A stretch of 64,000 bases of DNA from positions 87,214 to 151,213 of the forward strand of contig JAGXGA010000062.1 of NCBI GenBank assembly GCA_024636975.1, written 5' to 3'. Shown here piece by piece: positions 8,874 to 18,911 of this stretch. Source of the DNA: Mariniphaga sp. GTDB lineage: Bacteria; Bacteroidota; Bacteroidia; Bacteroidales; Prolixibacteraceae. The translations under genes were made by a program, and so were the position numbers. The notes under the pieces are model-generated. The model saw only the letters and a list, made by a program, of their open reading frames with translations. It searched no databases and had not been told where the DNA came from. Each line of letters begins with the position of its first letter. Position 1 is the stretch's first letter.

Positions 8874-9905
8874 TTAATTGCCTGCTGGTACCTGCATTTT
8901 GTTATGGAGTAATGCATTTACCAGTTCCTGATTATAGGTTTTGGTTTCCGGATTGTAAATGCCAAAGCCAGCACTGAACTCCCAGTATGCCCAGCTCCAG
9001 CCCTGTTCTTCAAAGTAGCGTGAAAGGTAGGTAGTCCATCGTGCACGCGAATCCATACCGGCTTTTTCATATGCACCAAACTCTCCTAAATGGACAGGTA
9101 TGTTTTCCTTTTTGCTCAAGGCAATCAGTGGTTCAAAATCCTTCTGAACCGCTGCATGCTCAGCCTGAGAATTGTTCCATTTGGTTCCCAGCCATTCTTT
9201 CGATTGTTCGCCCGACCAGCTGGCTCCCTGGTGGGTAAAATGGAACGGGTTATAATAATGAATTGTAAGAATTAAGTTGGGGTCATCCGGGATTTTCAGT
9301 TCACTTAATCCTCCAAGTCCTCCCCAGTTGGCTGTGCCTATCAATACAACCCTCCGTGGATTGGTTTTACGAATAACCTGCAGCGCCTGGGGAATCATCT
9401 CATTCCATTTATCGGGTGTAAGCTTATCATGGGGTTCGTTTAAAACCTCAAACAGGAGGCTGTCGGGATAATTTTTAAAAAATTCCGAGATTTGTGCCCA
9501 CTGGGCGAGAAATCGTTTCAATTGTCCATCAGGGTCTTTATAAAGCGCTTCGTGGTGGTGCATGTTCAGAACCACGTAGAGGCCATTATTCAGTGCTGAA
9601 TCTACGACCTGCTTTATCCGTATGAAGAAAGAATCATGAATGGTATAGGGCGGGTTTTCCATACTGCGGTCGGCAGGTTCCCAACGCACAGGTATGCGAA
9701 CATGGTCGAATTCTAAGTCAGCAATCATTCTTGCATATTCGGGCTTCCATACTGTTCCCCATTCACCTTCCGATGAAGGTTCAAACATATTGCCATAGTT
9801 AATTCCACGGCCAAGTTTATCATTTATTTCAAAGGCTTTCGCACGGTTTTGTGCTTCTGTGCCGATAGCAACAAGCAGAAAAATGAGGACCAAATAGTTT
9901 TTCAT
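8874..9905 (-). CDS. Secreted GH5 endoglycanase (single domain)
   Basis: A 343-residue family 5 glycoside hydrolase with a signal peptide (1-18, IGTEA-QN). Acid/base Glu157 lies in EVLNEPHD and nucleophile Glu275 in HLGEFGAY, the same numbering as the downstream paralogue. The two catalytic domains are nearly collinear and highly similar. This copy ends right after the barrel, with no binding module or T9SS tail, so it is predicted to be periplasmic while its paralogue is extracellular. That would fit a surface/periplasm division of labour on one beta-glycan, which is inference. Confidence 0.92.
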   Translation of the reverse strand: MKNYLVLIFLLVAIGTEAQNRAKAFEINDKLGRGINYGNMFEPSSEGEWGTVWKPEYARMIADLEFDHVRIPVRWEPADRSMENPPYTIHDSFFIRIKQVVDSALNNGLYVVLNMHHHEALYKDPDGQLKRFLAQWAQISEFFKNYPDSLLFEVLNEPHDKLTPDKWNEMIPQALQVIRKTNPRRVVLIGTANWGGLGGLSELKIPDDPNLILTIHYYNPFHFTHQGASWSGEQSKEWLGTKWNNSQAEHAAVQKDFEPLIALSKKENIPVHLGEFGAYEKAGMDSRARWTTYLSRYFEEQGWSWAYWEFSAGFGIYNPETKTYNQELVNALLHNKMQVPAGN

Positions 9906-10143
9906 GACTCCATGGTTTTAGATGCGGATTATAATTATAGTTACAGGTAAAAATAAACCTTTTGCCGGAACTGCAACACTAATTGATAACTTCCTGATTC
10001 TGGTTTACTTTTTCCGGACAATCTATGTATGTATTATAGGAATGTTGGCCAATGAGTTATAATGTGGAATTTTGTTTTTACACTATTCATTGCATAAAGA
10101 TTAGGTATTCTTCAGATTGATACGTCAATTTTAAAGATTCCTT

Positions 10144-10497
10144 CTAAATTCCCAGATACCTCATCAGGGCCTGTCTGTATTCTTCAATCTCATCGTTCAA
10201 TGGATCATGGCTGATTATAATCAGGCTGCAGGCCAGTTCCGACAGCTTCCAGTCACGGTTAACACCCAACGCATCGGAACGGTATACACATGAAATATGT
10301 TCCTGCACCGGCAATCCGGTTAATTTTAAAATGGCAATGGCCTTCCTGACAGATACATCAAGGTTAAAGTCGCTGGAATGCAGAAGCCTTCGCAACAATT
10401 CACTTGCATAATATCGGTAGTTCAGCTCATTCATCCCAGAAACAAACATTTCAATGATGGGGTCGGTGTGATTGTATTCGTAATATTTTGCTATCAT
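10144..10497 (-). CDS. Hypothetical protein linked to DnaJ
   Basis: A 117-residue, mostly helical soluble protein without a signal peptide or membrane segment. It starts 19 bp downstream of the DnaJ-like gene on the same strand, the position occupied by the modulator CbpM in some genomes. I see no MerR-type helix-turn-helix as in CbpM, so I do not assign that function. The internal pattern of paired helices (for example VRKAIAILKL and WKLSELACSLIII) is HEAT-like. A DnaJ-associated cofactor role is conjecture. Confidence 0.6.
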   Translation of the reverse strand: MIAKYYEYNHTDPIIEMFVSGMNELNYRYYASELLRRLLHSSDFNLDVSVRKAIAILKLTGLPVQEHISCVYRSDALGVNRDWKLSELACSLIIISHDPLNDEIEEYRQALMRYLGI

Positions 10498-10516
10498 ATC
10501 CGGTAATGTTATGTTT

Positions 10517-11461
10517 TCAACTTTGTTTCCTTAACTCCTTCAGCTTTTCAAACAGCTGAATTTCTTCTTCAGACAAATTTTTTGGGATTTCTATATTCAG
10601 CTCAATATACAGATCGCCAAAATTACCCTGCTTTCCGTACACAGGCATTCCTTTCTTTTTAAGTCTTAATTTGCTTCCGTTTTGAGAACCTTTGGGAACA
10701 GGTACATTTAATTTGCCGGTCAGGGTGTTGATTTCCATTTTTCCGCCTAATACAGCAGTAATTAAATCGATGTCAACTTTTTGGATCAGGTCGTTTCCTT
10801 CAATGCGATAGTTGTCGTCGGATTGAACCTTAATTTTAATATAGATGTCGCCTTTTTCACCACCTCCGTGACCCGGTGCTCCTTTACCCTTTATTCTTAG
10901 TTCTTGTCCGTTATAGGCTCCCGGTTTTGTATTTATCCGCAGTTTTTGGCCATTAACATTCAATATGCGTGAGGTGCCATGATAAGCTTCATAGAGACTG
11001 ATTTCCATTTCAGCCTGCAAGTCACCTCCTTTGAACGACTGGCTTCGGCCACCATAACCTGCCTGCTTTCCGGCACCTCCACCAAAAAAAGAATTAAAGA
11101 AATCGGAGAAGCCACTATCCGCACCTGCATTGCCAAACAGATCTCCCATATCACCTTCAAAGTAATAGGACCCTCCTCCTGGTGCACCTTCACTTTTTGG
11201 CTGCGAGTAACCATAGCCGGCCCCGGCATTCTCGTATTGTTTCCAGTTGGCACCCAGCTTATCGTATTTCTTCCGTTTCTCAGGATCACGTAGTACTTCA
11301 TACGCTTCACTGAGTTCCTTGAAACGTTCTTCAGCTTCCTTGTTCCCCTGGTTCTTGTCGGGATGATATTTTACGGCCAGTTTGCGGTAAGCTTTTTTTA
11401 GTTCTTCCTGACTTGCATTTTTTGAAACGCCCAAAGTCTGATAATAATCCTTGTAGTTCAT
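10517..11461 (-). CDS. cbpA: CbpA-type DnaJ co-chaperone
   Basis: A 314-residue J-domain protein. The J domain (residues 1-70) has the HPD signature at 33-35. It is followed by a Gly/Phe-rich linker (about 75-145) and two C-terminal substrate-binding beta domains with dimerization end (about 150-310). The cysteine-rich zinc repeats of classical DnaJ are absent, which places it with CbpA/DnaJ type B proteins that stimulate DnaK. It is the first gene of a two-gene minus-strand unit. Confidence 0.9.
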   Translation of the reverse strand: MNYKDYYQTLGVSKNASQEELKKAYRKLAVKYHPDKNQGNKEAEERFKELSEAYEVLRDPEKRKKYDKLGANWKQYENAGAGYGYSQPKSEGAPGGGSYYFEGDMGDLFGNAGADSGFSDFFNSFFGGGAGKQAGYGGRSQSFKGGDLQAEMEISLYEAYHGTSRILNVNGQKLRINTKPGAYNGQELRIKGKGAPGHGGGEKGDIYIKIKVQSDDNYRIEGNDLIQKVDIDLITAVLGGKMEINTLTGKLNVPVPKGSQNGSKLRLKKKGMPVYGKQGNFGDLYIELNIEIPKNLSEEEIQLFEKLKELRKQS

Positions 11462-11948
11462 TTTTGTTAAATCATTTCATCTAATGCATAATTTCGTTTA
11501 ATACTAATTTGAAAGAATCTGCATGGGGTTTTGTTCAATTTTTCCGGTTTGTTATCAATTCATTCCGAAGGAAGGAAGAAGGTGAAGCAGGAATGAAAAG
11601 GCATCGCACGCAAACCGGATGTCATCCCATCTTTAGAGTATATTAATAACAGCATACATGTGAAATGTGTTCTAAACATATACTGATTATTTAATTGTTC
11701 TGTTAACAGCAGTTATCAAAATATGCTCCAACAGGAGGAGGTAGCCAGATTATCATTTTTTTTGATGGTGATTCGAAAGCTTTTAATTTTTCAAATGAAA
11801 TACTTCTTTTATTAAGCGGCAGGTACATAAATTGTTTCACTGGCTTTTAACTGATTCATCATAAAAATCCTATATTTAACTTTCATAAATTATATTTTCA
11901 TCCAGGATTTAAGGAGTTGAACCTGTTATTAATTGTATTTTTATCTGC
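11462..11948. other. Intergenic region, no gene seen
   Basis: About 490 bp between the divergent dnaJ-like gene and dctP. It should hold both promoters. I see no long open frame, no convincing structured RNA and no strong TAnnTTTG box that I would mark. Confidence 0.5.
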
Positions 11949-12923
11949 ATGAGAATTTTTTTTATAGGCATCCTACTTCTTCAGATGCTATCTTCCTGTC
12001 AAAAACGGGAGACTGCACCTGAATACATTTTCCGGCTGGGACACCAGGGAAATGAAAAGGATATCTGGCACCTGTCGGCACTGCATTTTGCGAATGCACT
12101 TGATTCTTTGTCAGACGGACGTATTGAGGTACAGGTATATCCTGCCGAGCAACTGGGATCAGAGCTTGATATTATCCGCAGCATACGTGCAGGAATTGTG
12201 GAAATGACCATCACCGGGGAGAGCATGCAAAACTGGGCCGGAATTACAGCCTTTCTTGCAGTGCCTTACCTTATTCGTGACTCTGTGCACCTGAAGAAAG
12301 TGGTGGAAGGTGAAATTGGAGATGAAATAGCCGCTGAAATGATTCGTAAAATAGGAGTGAGGCCCATCGGATATTTAGAGCGCGGACCCCGCCATCTTAC
12401 CTCTAACCGGCCGGTAAAAACACCTGATGATCTGGGAGGAATGATCCTTAGGGTGCCAAATGTACCTTTGTTTGTAAGGGTATGGCAGGCATTGGGAGCC
12501 AAACCTACACCCATGGCTTTTTCGGAGGTGTTTACTGCACTGCAGCAGGGAACAGTAGAAGCACAGGAAAACCCATTTGCCCTGATATACAGTGCCGGAT
12601 TATACGAAGTGCAGGAATACCTTAATCTTACCAGGCATGTTAACAGTTGGATTTATGTGGTTATTGGTGAGGATCGGTTCCAATCGTTGCCGGAGGAATT
12701 GCAACGAAACGTGCTTGCAGCAGGAAAGCTGATGCAGCAATACCATAAACGGGAGTTTGTGAAGCAGGAAGAATTTCTTCGTGAACAACTGGAAAAGCAG
12801 GGAATGGAATTCATTGAACCCGATATTGATGCTTTCAGAAAGAAAGCGAACGAGGCGGTACTGGAAGCAATACATGACGAATACCGGTCTCTTTATACAA
12901 GGATAACAGAATTAAATAATTAA
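11949..12923 (+). CDS. dctP: TRAP transporter substrate-binding protein (DctP family)
   Basis: Periplasmic solute receptor of a tripartite ATP-independent transporter for carboxylates or sugar acids. The 324-residue protein has a lipoprotein signal (MRIFFIGILLLQMLSSCQKRE; lipobox LSSC). Family features are the EVQVYPAEQLGSELD region, the binding-pocket arginine in ILRVPNVPLF, and TPMAFSEVFTALQQGTVEAQENP. It is followed after 12 bp by dctQ and then dctM, so all three components are present in one operon. The substrate is unknown; uronates are plausible given the nearby glycan genes, but that is inference. Confidence 0.92.
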   Translation: MRIFFIGILLLQMLSSCQKRETAPEYIFRLGHQGNEKDIWHLSALHFANALDSLSDGRIEVQVYPAEQLGSELDIIRSIRAGIVEMTITGESMQNWAGITAFLAVPYLIRDSVHLKKVVEGEIGDEIAAEMIRKIGVRPIGYLERGPRHLTSNRPVKTPDDLGGMILRVPNVPLFVRVWQALGAKPTPMAFSEVFTALQQGTVEAQENPFALIYSAGLYEVQEYLNLTRHVNSWIYVVIGEDRFQSLPEELQRNVLAAGKLMQQYHKREFVKQEEFLREQLEKQGMEFIEPDIDAFRKKANEAVLEAIHDEYRSLYTRITELNN

Positions 12924-12935
12924 CCTTTAGGCAGG

Positions 12936-13400
12936 ATGAAATCAATGGTATGGGTGTATAAATTATTTAAAGCAGGTGCATTGTTAAGTATGTCAGCAAT
13001 GATTGCAGTGGTAACCCTCCAGGTATTCGCCAGGTACTTTTTGGATGCCACTCCTCACTGGACAGAAGAAGCGGCCAGAATGCTGTTTATTTATGCTGTT
13101 GCTTTTGGAACCGCAATCGGAATAAAAAATGGTGATTTTATAAGGCTTGATCTGATCGGAAAATACCTCACTCCTGCCATGGACAGGTTGCTGGATCTTG
13201 TTACTGATGTGGCTGTTGTTCTGTTTGCTTTTTTGCTTGTGGTAAGCAGCATAAATTTTGTCCGCCTCGGAATGGATGAATTGTCGCCGGCACTGGAACT
13301 CACCATGGGATTCATATTCATTAGTCTGGCAATAATCGGGTTGGCAGTTTTCTTATTTACTATAACAAAGCTTGTGCAATCGATTAAAGATAAATTTTAG
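12936..13400 (+). CDS. dctQ: TRAP transporter small permease (DctQ family)
   Basis: A 154-residue inner-membrane protein with four predicted spans, the usual DctQ topology. It has the conserved VTLQVFARYFLDATPHWTEEAARMLF segment in and after the first loop. It lies between dctP (12 bp upstream) and dctM (3 bp downstream). It forms the membrane complex with DctM and docks the DctP receptor. Confidence 0.9.
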   Translation: MKSMVWVYKLFKAGALLSMSAMIAVVTLQVFARYFLDATPHWTEEAARMLFIYAVAFGTAIGIKNGDFIRLDLIGKYLTPAMDRLLDLVTDVAVVLFAFLLVVSSINFVRLGMDELSPALELTMGFIFISLAIIGLAVFLFTITKLVQSIKDKF

Positions 13401-13403
13401 CCC

Positions 13404-14675
13404 ATGGTCTGGATAATGTTTTTTCTTTTCTTCATTCTGCTGTTCCTCCGCTTTCCAATTGCCTTTGCTTTGGGAATATCTACCCTTTCCTACCTTCTGG
13501 TTGAGGGATTTCCCCTGGTTACCCTTCCCCTTAAAATGTACTCGGGCATCGATGTGTTTGTGTTGCTCTCCATACCCGGATTTATTCTTGCCGGCAACCT
13601 GATGAATGTGTGTGGTATGACCGACCGGATTATCCGGTTCAGCAACAACCTGCTGGGGCATATCCGGGGAGGTTTGTCACTGGCTAACATAGGTGCCTCC
13701 ATGGTGTTTTCAGGAATTTCGGGCACTGCCATTTCCGATACGGCATCTATTGGTTCGGTGATGATTCCTGCAATGAAAAAGGAAGGATATGATGCCGGAT
13801 TCTCATGTGCCGTTACTGCTGCATCTTCTACTATTGGCCCGATAATACCACCTAGCTTACCAATGATTATTGCCGGTTCCCTTACCGGTATTTCAATCGG
13901 TAAACTGTTTCTGGCTGGAGCAATACCCGGAGTGCTTCTGGCAATTGGGCTGGCGGTGGTTTCCTACACCATTTCGGTAAGGAAGAAACATCCAAAGCAG
14001 CCAAAAGCAACATGGAAGGAAAGAGGAAGCAGTTTTATCCACGCCTTCTGGGCACTGCTTATGACCTTTCTTATTCTATTTGGTATAATTGGAGGTGTAT
14101 TCACCCCAACTGAAGCTTCAGTTGTAGCTGTACTGTATGCATTATTTATCGGCACATTTTTCTACCGAACCCTGACGTGGAAAAATATTTTTGCAGTGAT
14201 TACCAGCTCGGCAGGCACCACTGCGTCACTGATGCTGCTTGTTGGTTTTGCAAATCTTTTTGGCTGGATACTGATTATCGAGCAGGTACCACAAAATCTT
14301 GCAGAACTGCTTTTAACCATCACTCAAAACAAATTCCTGCTACTGTTGCTTATTAACATCCTGCTCATAATTATTGGTTCGTTTATGGAGACTATTGCAG
14401 CCCTTTTAATAATCTATCCTATCCTTTTAAATGTTGCCGTATTTGCAGGAGTTGATCCCGTACAGTTTTCGGTAATAGCTGTTTTAAACCTGATAATCGG
14501 CTTAAATACTCCCCCTGTTGGTGTGTGTTTATTCGTGGCTTCAGGTATTGGTAAGGTATCGGTTGAAAAAGTGGCCAAAGCAGGCCTTCCGTTTTTGCTG
14601 GTAAGCATTTTGGTATTGCTACTGGTTACCTATATTCCTGCAATATCGTTGTTTCTGCCCGGGCTGTTTGATTGA
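13404..14675 (+). CDS. dctM: TRAP transporter large permease (DctM family)
   Basis: A 423-residue inner-membrane protein with about twelve spans that drives sodium-coupled uptake with DctQ and DctP. Conserved DctM segments include MVFSGISGTAISDTASIGSV, CAVTAASSTIGPIIPPSLPM and LNLIIGLNTPPVGVCLFVAS. Its stop directly abuts the stop region of the convergent gene (14676), leaving no room for a separate terminator between them. Confidence 0.93.
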   Translation: MVWIMFFLFFILLFLRFPIAFALGISTLSYLLVEGFPLVTLPLKMYSGIDVFVLLSIPGFILAGNLMNVCGMTDRIIRFSNNLLGHIRGGLSLANIGASMVFSGISGTAISDTASIGSVMIPAMKKEGYDAGFSCAVTAASSTIGPIIPPSLPMIIAGSLTGISIGKLFLAGAIPGVLLAIGLAVVSYTISVRKKHPKQPKATWKERGSSFIHAFWALLMTFLILFGIIGGVFTPTEASVVAVLYALFIGTFFYRTLTWKNIFAVITSSAGTTASLMLLVGFANLFGWILIIEQVPQNLAELLLTITQNKFLLLLLINILLIIIGSFMETIAALLIIYPILLNVAVFAGVDPVQFSVIAVLNLIIGLNTPPVGVCLFVASGIGKVSVEKVAKAGLPFLLVSILVLLLVTYIPAISLFLPGLFD

Positions 14676-16028
14676 TTACGGGTTGTTGTTAAAAACGAGT
14701 TCGCTTCTCCCTTTCGGCAGATTAAAACAAACAAATGCTTCTGATTCTCTAATTAACCAGGTGCCGGCTTTTAAATCCCTGATCTGCGTTATTTGTTTAA
14801 GGGGAGCAGAATTTGCTATGGCAGGATTTATCAGTTTTGCATTAGTTTTGATTGTAAAATCAGGAGCAGCAAATGGAGCATCAAACAGGATGCTTTTTTC
14901 ATCCGCATGAATTTTAGTTAATTCCTTAGCCGCCCAGTAACGTGAAATCTCGTTAAGCTTCATCCAGATCAGGTGATCGTATTTTTGATGGAGGCGACTG
15001 GTTATCTCTTTAAGAATGTTGAACCCGATTTTATCTCCGTTGTAATATATTCCAGGCCAGTGACAAACCATTATAGCCGGTTCACCGCTATCGATAACTT
15101 CAACCATTCTGCCACTATTTAAATCAGCTGTAATAAATTTATCTGTGTTCCCGGGAACCAGTCCGTCCCAGCCTCCAAACCAGTCACCGGTGCAGCCAAT
15201 AATGGAGACCACACATTTTGGATCTTCTGTGTTTAAATCAGTAGCATACTTTACCTGGGGGGCAACGCTTATATTCTTTTCAGTGTACAGATCCCGGAAG
15301 TAATGGGGGATTTCTGCGTTGTACACATCACGCACGGCCTGTAATGTTCCAAGTGCGAGGTTGTCTTTATTTTTACTCCCATACCCACCGGGAGTTGTAA
15401 GCCCTTCACATTGCAGTCCGGCATCCTTTAATACGCGTAATGCATAAGCCTGGTAAGTTGCCAGTTCATCCGTGCTTTTATCCTGACTCCATTCCCAGTT
15501 TTCCATGTATTCAGGGGTAGCATATGGATAAGGCTTTCCGGTTTTTATATCAATCACGCGGGTATGACTTATCATTTCCGGGTGAATATCCCAGTTAGGC
15601 ACAATTACTTCCCTGATCAGGTTAAGGCTGTTTTCCAGTTCACGTTTTGTCCATCCTGGTATAAAATGACTCACCCATCCGGTGCAGGCAGGAAAAGGAA
15701 CCACACTGTACTTGCCCTTTACTCCGTTTTGTGCTGTCCATTCTCCGAATTCACGAACAAAACTGTCGGGGATCTCCCTTGGCAGTTTACGCCAGTCTTG
15801 TTTGTAATTATCAGGAAAAACTTCAGCAAATTGAGGAATGCCATAATGGGCCATGTTCACCAGGCAGGTTGAATCGTCGATTATCAAACTTACCGGCACC
15901 CTGTTTTGCGGGTTTATTACCTTCACACTTTTTAAATTCAGAGAAAAATCATCAGCTGCAGGGGCTATAGCCAGGGCTGCTCCCGCTTTAGCTGTAGTTT
16001 TAATAAATGAGCGCCTGTTATAACCCAT
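14676..16028 (-). CDS. Tat-exported polysaccharide-deacetylase-like protein
   Basis: A 450-residue protein with a twin-arginine signal (MGYNRRSFIKTTAKAGAALAIAP), so probably exported folded. The body looks like a NodB-fold deacetylase: an early VSLIIDDSTC strand, histidines in WDIHPEMISHT, and a late VCHWPGIYYNG segment. The canonical NodB motifs are not exact. It may act on glycan acetyl groups or be a non-catalytic relative. It is convergent with dctM with no spacer, so transcripts from either side may run into the other. Confidence 0.65.
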   Translation of the reverse strand: MGYNRRSFIKTTAKAGAALAIAPAADDFSLNLKSVKVINPQNRVPVSLIIDDSTCLVNMAHYGIPQFAEVFPDNYKQDWRKLPREIPDSFVREFGEWTAQNGVKGKYSVVPFPACTGWVSHFIPGWTKRELENSLNLIREVIVPNWDIHPEMISHTRVIDIKTGKPYPYATPEYMENWEWSQDKSTDELATYQAYALRVLKDAGLQCEGLTTPGGYGSKNKDNLALGTLQAVRDVYNAEIPHYFRDLYTEKNISVAPQVKYATDLNTEDPKCVVSIIGCTGDWFGGWDGLVPGNTDKFITADLNSGRMVEVIDSGEPAIMVCHWPGIYYNGDKIGFNILKEITSRLHQKYDHLIWMKLNEISRYWAAKELTKIHADEKSILFDAPFAAPDFTIKTNAKLINPAIANSAPLKQITQIRDLKAGTWLIRESEAFVCFNLPKGRSELVFNNNP

Positions 16029-16182
16029 GTTGCAACAATTTAAATTTTATGAAAGTTAATGAAAATATTGCAACAGGGAAAAGAACTTCATTATTGCAGT
16101 AAACTACAAGTTCAGTTTAACCACTTATTGTGTAATTGAAGGAATTTTAATACATTTTTCTCTGGCAGGCAGCGGCCTTTTT

Positions 16183-17709
16183 TTAACTGATAAACAAACT
16201 TTTTCCCGGGAATTCCGGATCACAGGTCAAGTTCACCTTCAGCTTTCGCAGGCCGGCTTCATCACCCGGTGTGGGAATATGTGTGAGGTGGATTTCGCAA
16301 TCTTCCAGGTATTTAAGTTTTTCCAATGCCATCTGTCCTGCCGGGTTTGACAGGGCGCTTATGGAAAGTACAATCAGGGTTTCATCCACGTCTAAGCTTG
16401 TCATTTTACCATCCAGGATATTTTTTTTAAGATGCGTAACCGAATCGATTATACTTTGAGGTATAAGGTACATGCTGTCGGGCAGACCTGCCAGGTGTTT
16501 TGTGGCATTCAGGATAAGGCTCGAGGAGGCATGCATCAGCGGAGAATTTTTGCCAGTGATTATTTTTCCGTCGGGGAGCCTGATAGCTGCTCCGCTAAAG
16601 GTACCGTCATTTCCTTTTCCATTCTTTTCTGCATTCCTTGCTGCCTGTCGTGCGGGCAATACAACATCGCGGTCTTCCGGTTTGGCTCCCACTTTGAGCA
16701 TAACTGCCTTTATCCGTTCAAACACTTCCTTGTCGGTAAGTCCCATTGCATATTCCACAGCGCTTCGGAAATAACGACGTATAATTTCCTGCTGGGAAGC
16801 CTCTGCTATAATCCGGTCGTCGATTATGCCTGCGCTGGCCCGGTTCACGCCCATATCTGTAGGTGACTGATACATTGACCTTTCGCCTGTTATTTTTTCA
16901 ATTATCCGCTTCAATAAGTGAAATGCCTCAATGTCGCGGTTGTAATTAACCACTTCTTTGTTGTAAGTTTTCAGGTGGTGAGTATCGATCAGCACCTTGT
17001 CGTCGAGGTCTACGGTAGCAGCTTCATAGGCCACATTCACCTTATGATCGACAGGCAAATCCCAGATGGGGAAGGTTTCAAATTTAGCGTAACCTGCCTT
17101 TATCCCTTTTTTGTATTCATGATATAAGTTGCTAAGACATGTAGCCAGCTTACCGCTGCCTGGTCCGGGGCCGGTAACCACCACAATTGGCCTGGTGGTC
17201 TCAATGTACGGATTGGCACCATACCCCTGATCACTAACAATGGTATCCACATCGGTTGGGTAGCCTTTAGTTGGCTGGTGGAGATACACCTTAATACCCC
17301 TCATCTCCAGCTTGTTTTTGAATGCCTTTGCAGAGGGCTGGTTCTGGTAACGGGTAATGACCACTGCTGTAACTTCAATATCCCATTCTCTGAAATCGTC
17401 AATTGTTTTTAGTGCATCAACATCATATGTAATTCCAAAGTCGGCACGTATTTTATTTCGTTCAATGTCACCTGCATGAATGCAGAGGATAACATCGGTT
17501 TTATCTTTTAACTGCTGCAGGAGCCGCATCTTTACATTGGGGTCGAAACCAGGAAGTACCCGTGCAGCATGATGGTCATACAGTAACTTTCCGCCAAATT
17601 CAAGATAAAGCCGGTGGTTAAAACGGTTTACGCGTTCAATAATGGCTGCCGTTTGTTCCCTGAGGTATATTTCATTATCGAATCCGGTTGGTTTGTTGCT
17701 ATACGTCAT
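16183..17709 (-). CDS. DUF1846 domain protein
   Basis: A 508-residue cytosolic protein matching the DUF1846 family throughout. It starts GFDNEIYLREQTAAIIERV, contains the phosphate-binding-like VVVTGPGPGSGKLATCLSNLYHE (about residues 176-198) and the segment KFETFPIWDLPVDHKVNVAYEAAT. Members are widely conserved full-length proteins of about 500 residues, and no reaction is established to my knowledge. The glycine-rich loop suggests nucleotide binding. It is monocistronic here, flanked by intergenic spaces of about 155 and 195 bp. Confidence 0.85.
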   Translation of the reverse strand: MTYSNKPTGFDNEIYLREQTAAIIERVNRFNHRLYLEFGGKLLYDHHAARVLPGFDPNVKMRLLQQLKDKTDVILCIHAGDIERNKIRADFGITYDVDALKTIDDFREWDIEVTAVVITRYQNQPSAKAFKNKLEMRGIKVYLHQPTKGYPTDVDTIVSDQGYGANPYIETTRPIVVVTGPGPGSGKLATCLSNLYHEYKKGIKAGYAKFETFPIWDLPVDHKVNVAYEAATVDLDDKVLIDTHHLKTYNKEVVNYNRDIEAFHLLKRIIEKITGERSMYQSPTDMGVNRASAGIIDDRIIAEASQQEIIRRYFRSAVEYAMGLTDKEVFERIKAVMLKVGAKPEDRDVVLPARQAARNAEKNGKGNDGTFSGAAIRLPDGKIITGKNSPLMHASSSLILNATKHLAGLPDSMYLIPQSIIDSVTHLKKNILDGKMTSLDVDETLIVLSISALSNPAGQMALEKLKYLEDCEIHLTHIPTPGDEAGLRKLKVNLTCDPEFPGKSLFIS

Positions 17710-17904
17710 TCCTGTTTGTCCCTTTATAACTGATTTACTCCTGAGGCCGTAAAATTCGAAAAATTTTTAGGTTACCGAAATTTCCTGCCCAAAAAGAATT
17801 TAAAAAGAAATTAACTGCATTGAATTTTGCATTTCATTGTATTGTGAAATTGAAGAAAAAAATAAAATTTAACCTGTCGGCATGAGTCAACTAACAGTTA
17901 TAGT

Positions 17905-18828
17905 TCATATGCCTCTTGCTTTTATTTCCATTGGCAGTAAGCACTGATAAACAAACCTGTTAACAGGGGTATCTAAACCATACTGTGCAGCAAGCATGAC
18001 CACAGTTCCATTCTGATAATCAATTTCGGAAGGCCTGCCTTCCCATACATCGCGGGAAAGGGAAGTAGTGGAATCATGGGGGAATGTATCGATTGCAGCA
18101 ATTGTTTTATTTACGAATTCAGAATTTATCTGGATACCTTTTTTTTGCGAAAGCAGGTAAGCTTCATTGAGCAGATCAATCATCAGTTGCCTTGTTTCAG
18201 GCAGAGATCTCAGTTCTCCATATGTGGACCTGGTGACGGCAAGCAATCCACCGACACAAATACCAATAAACTTTTTCCAGAGCTCAGCTTCTATATCATC
18301 TGAAATCTTTGATTCTATTCCAGCTGCATCAAACACTTTTTTAATGGCTGATGCCCTCTCTGATTGGGTTTTATCCAGTTCCCCAAATACAATGGAAGGT
18401 GTAATTGCGAAATGGTTTATTATCCCGGGTGAATCTATTTTGCTGATAATGCGGCACAGGCTACCCATTATTTGTGATTTGTTGATTTGCTCTTCCAGTT
18501 CACCGGCAGCAGATATTCCATTCTGCAAAGGCAACAGTATACTGCCTGAGTGAATTATGTCTTTTAAATCATCCCGTATTTCCTTTATTTGCCAGGCTTT
18601 GGTGCAGATAATTATCAAGTCAGGCTTATTTATGTCCTTAATATTATTGGTTGCCTTAACATTATCAATATGGAAATCTCCCAGAATGCTTTTGACAGTA
18701 AGGCCATTTGTCAATATTGCTTCAAGGTGAGCTCCACGGGCTACAAATGTGACATCATATCCGGCCTTTGCCAGTCTGCCTCCAAAGTATCCGCCCACAC
18801 CTCCTGCTCCTATAATGGCTATTTTCAT
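17905..18828 (-). CDS. panE: 2-dehydropantoate 2-reductase family protein
   Basis: NADPH-dependent ketopantoate reductase fold, the coenzyme A pathway step from ketopantoate to pantoate. I start at 18828 (MKIAIIGAGGVGGYFGGRL), where the Rossmann glycine motif follows immediately; an in-frame ATG at 18843 adds five residues. The catalytic lysine is in ELWKKFIGICVGG, where the asparagine usual a few residues later is not evident. Paralogues of this family often act on other 2-oxo acids, so panE is a family-level name. Confidence 0.8.
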   Translation of the reverse strand: MKIAIIGAGGVGGYFGGRLAKAGYDVTFVARGAHLEAILTNGLTVKSILGDFHIDNVKATNNIKDINKPDLIIICTKAWQIKEIRDDLKDIIHSGSILLPLQNGISAAGELEEQINKSQIMGSLCRIISKIDSPGIINHFAITPSIVFGELDKTQSERASAIKKVFDAAGIESKISDDIEAELWKKFIGICVGGLLAVTRSTYGELRSLPETRQLMIDLLNEAYLLSQKKGIQINSEFVNKTIAAIDTFPHDSTTSLSRDVWEGRPSEIDYQNGTVVMLAAQYGLDTPVNRFVYQCLLPMEIKARGI

Positions 18829-18911
18829 ATTCAAATGATTCATTAATAAAATTTTCCCTGCTAATCTAAAGCTTTTATGTTCATGGAAGTGAACAGTAAA
18901 TGCAGGTTTTT

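Noticed and set aside
10144..10497. Assignment as CbpM
   Set aside because: Position fits, but no MerR-type HTH is visible; kept as hypothetical.
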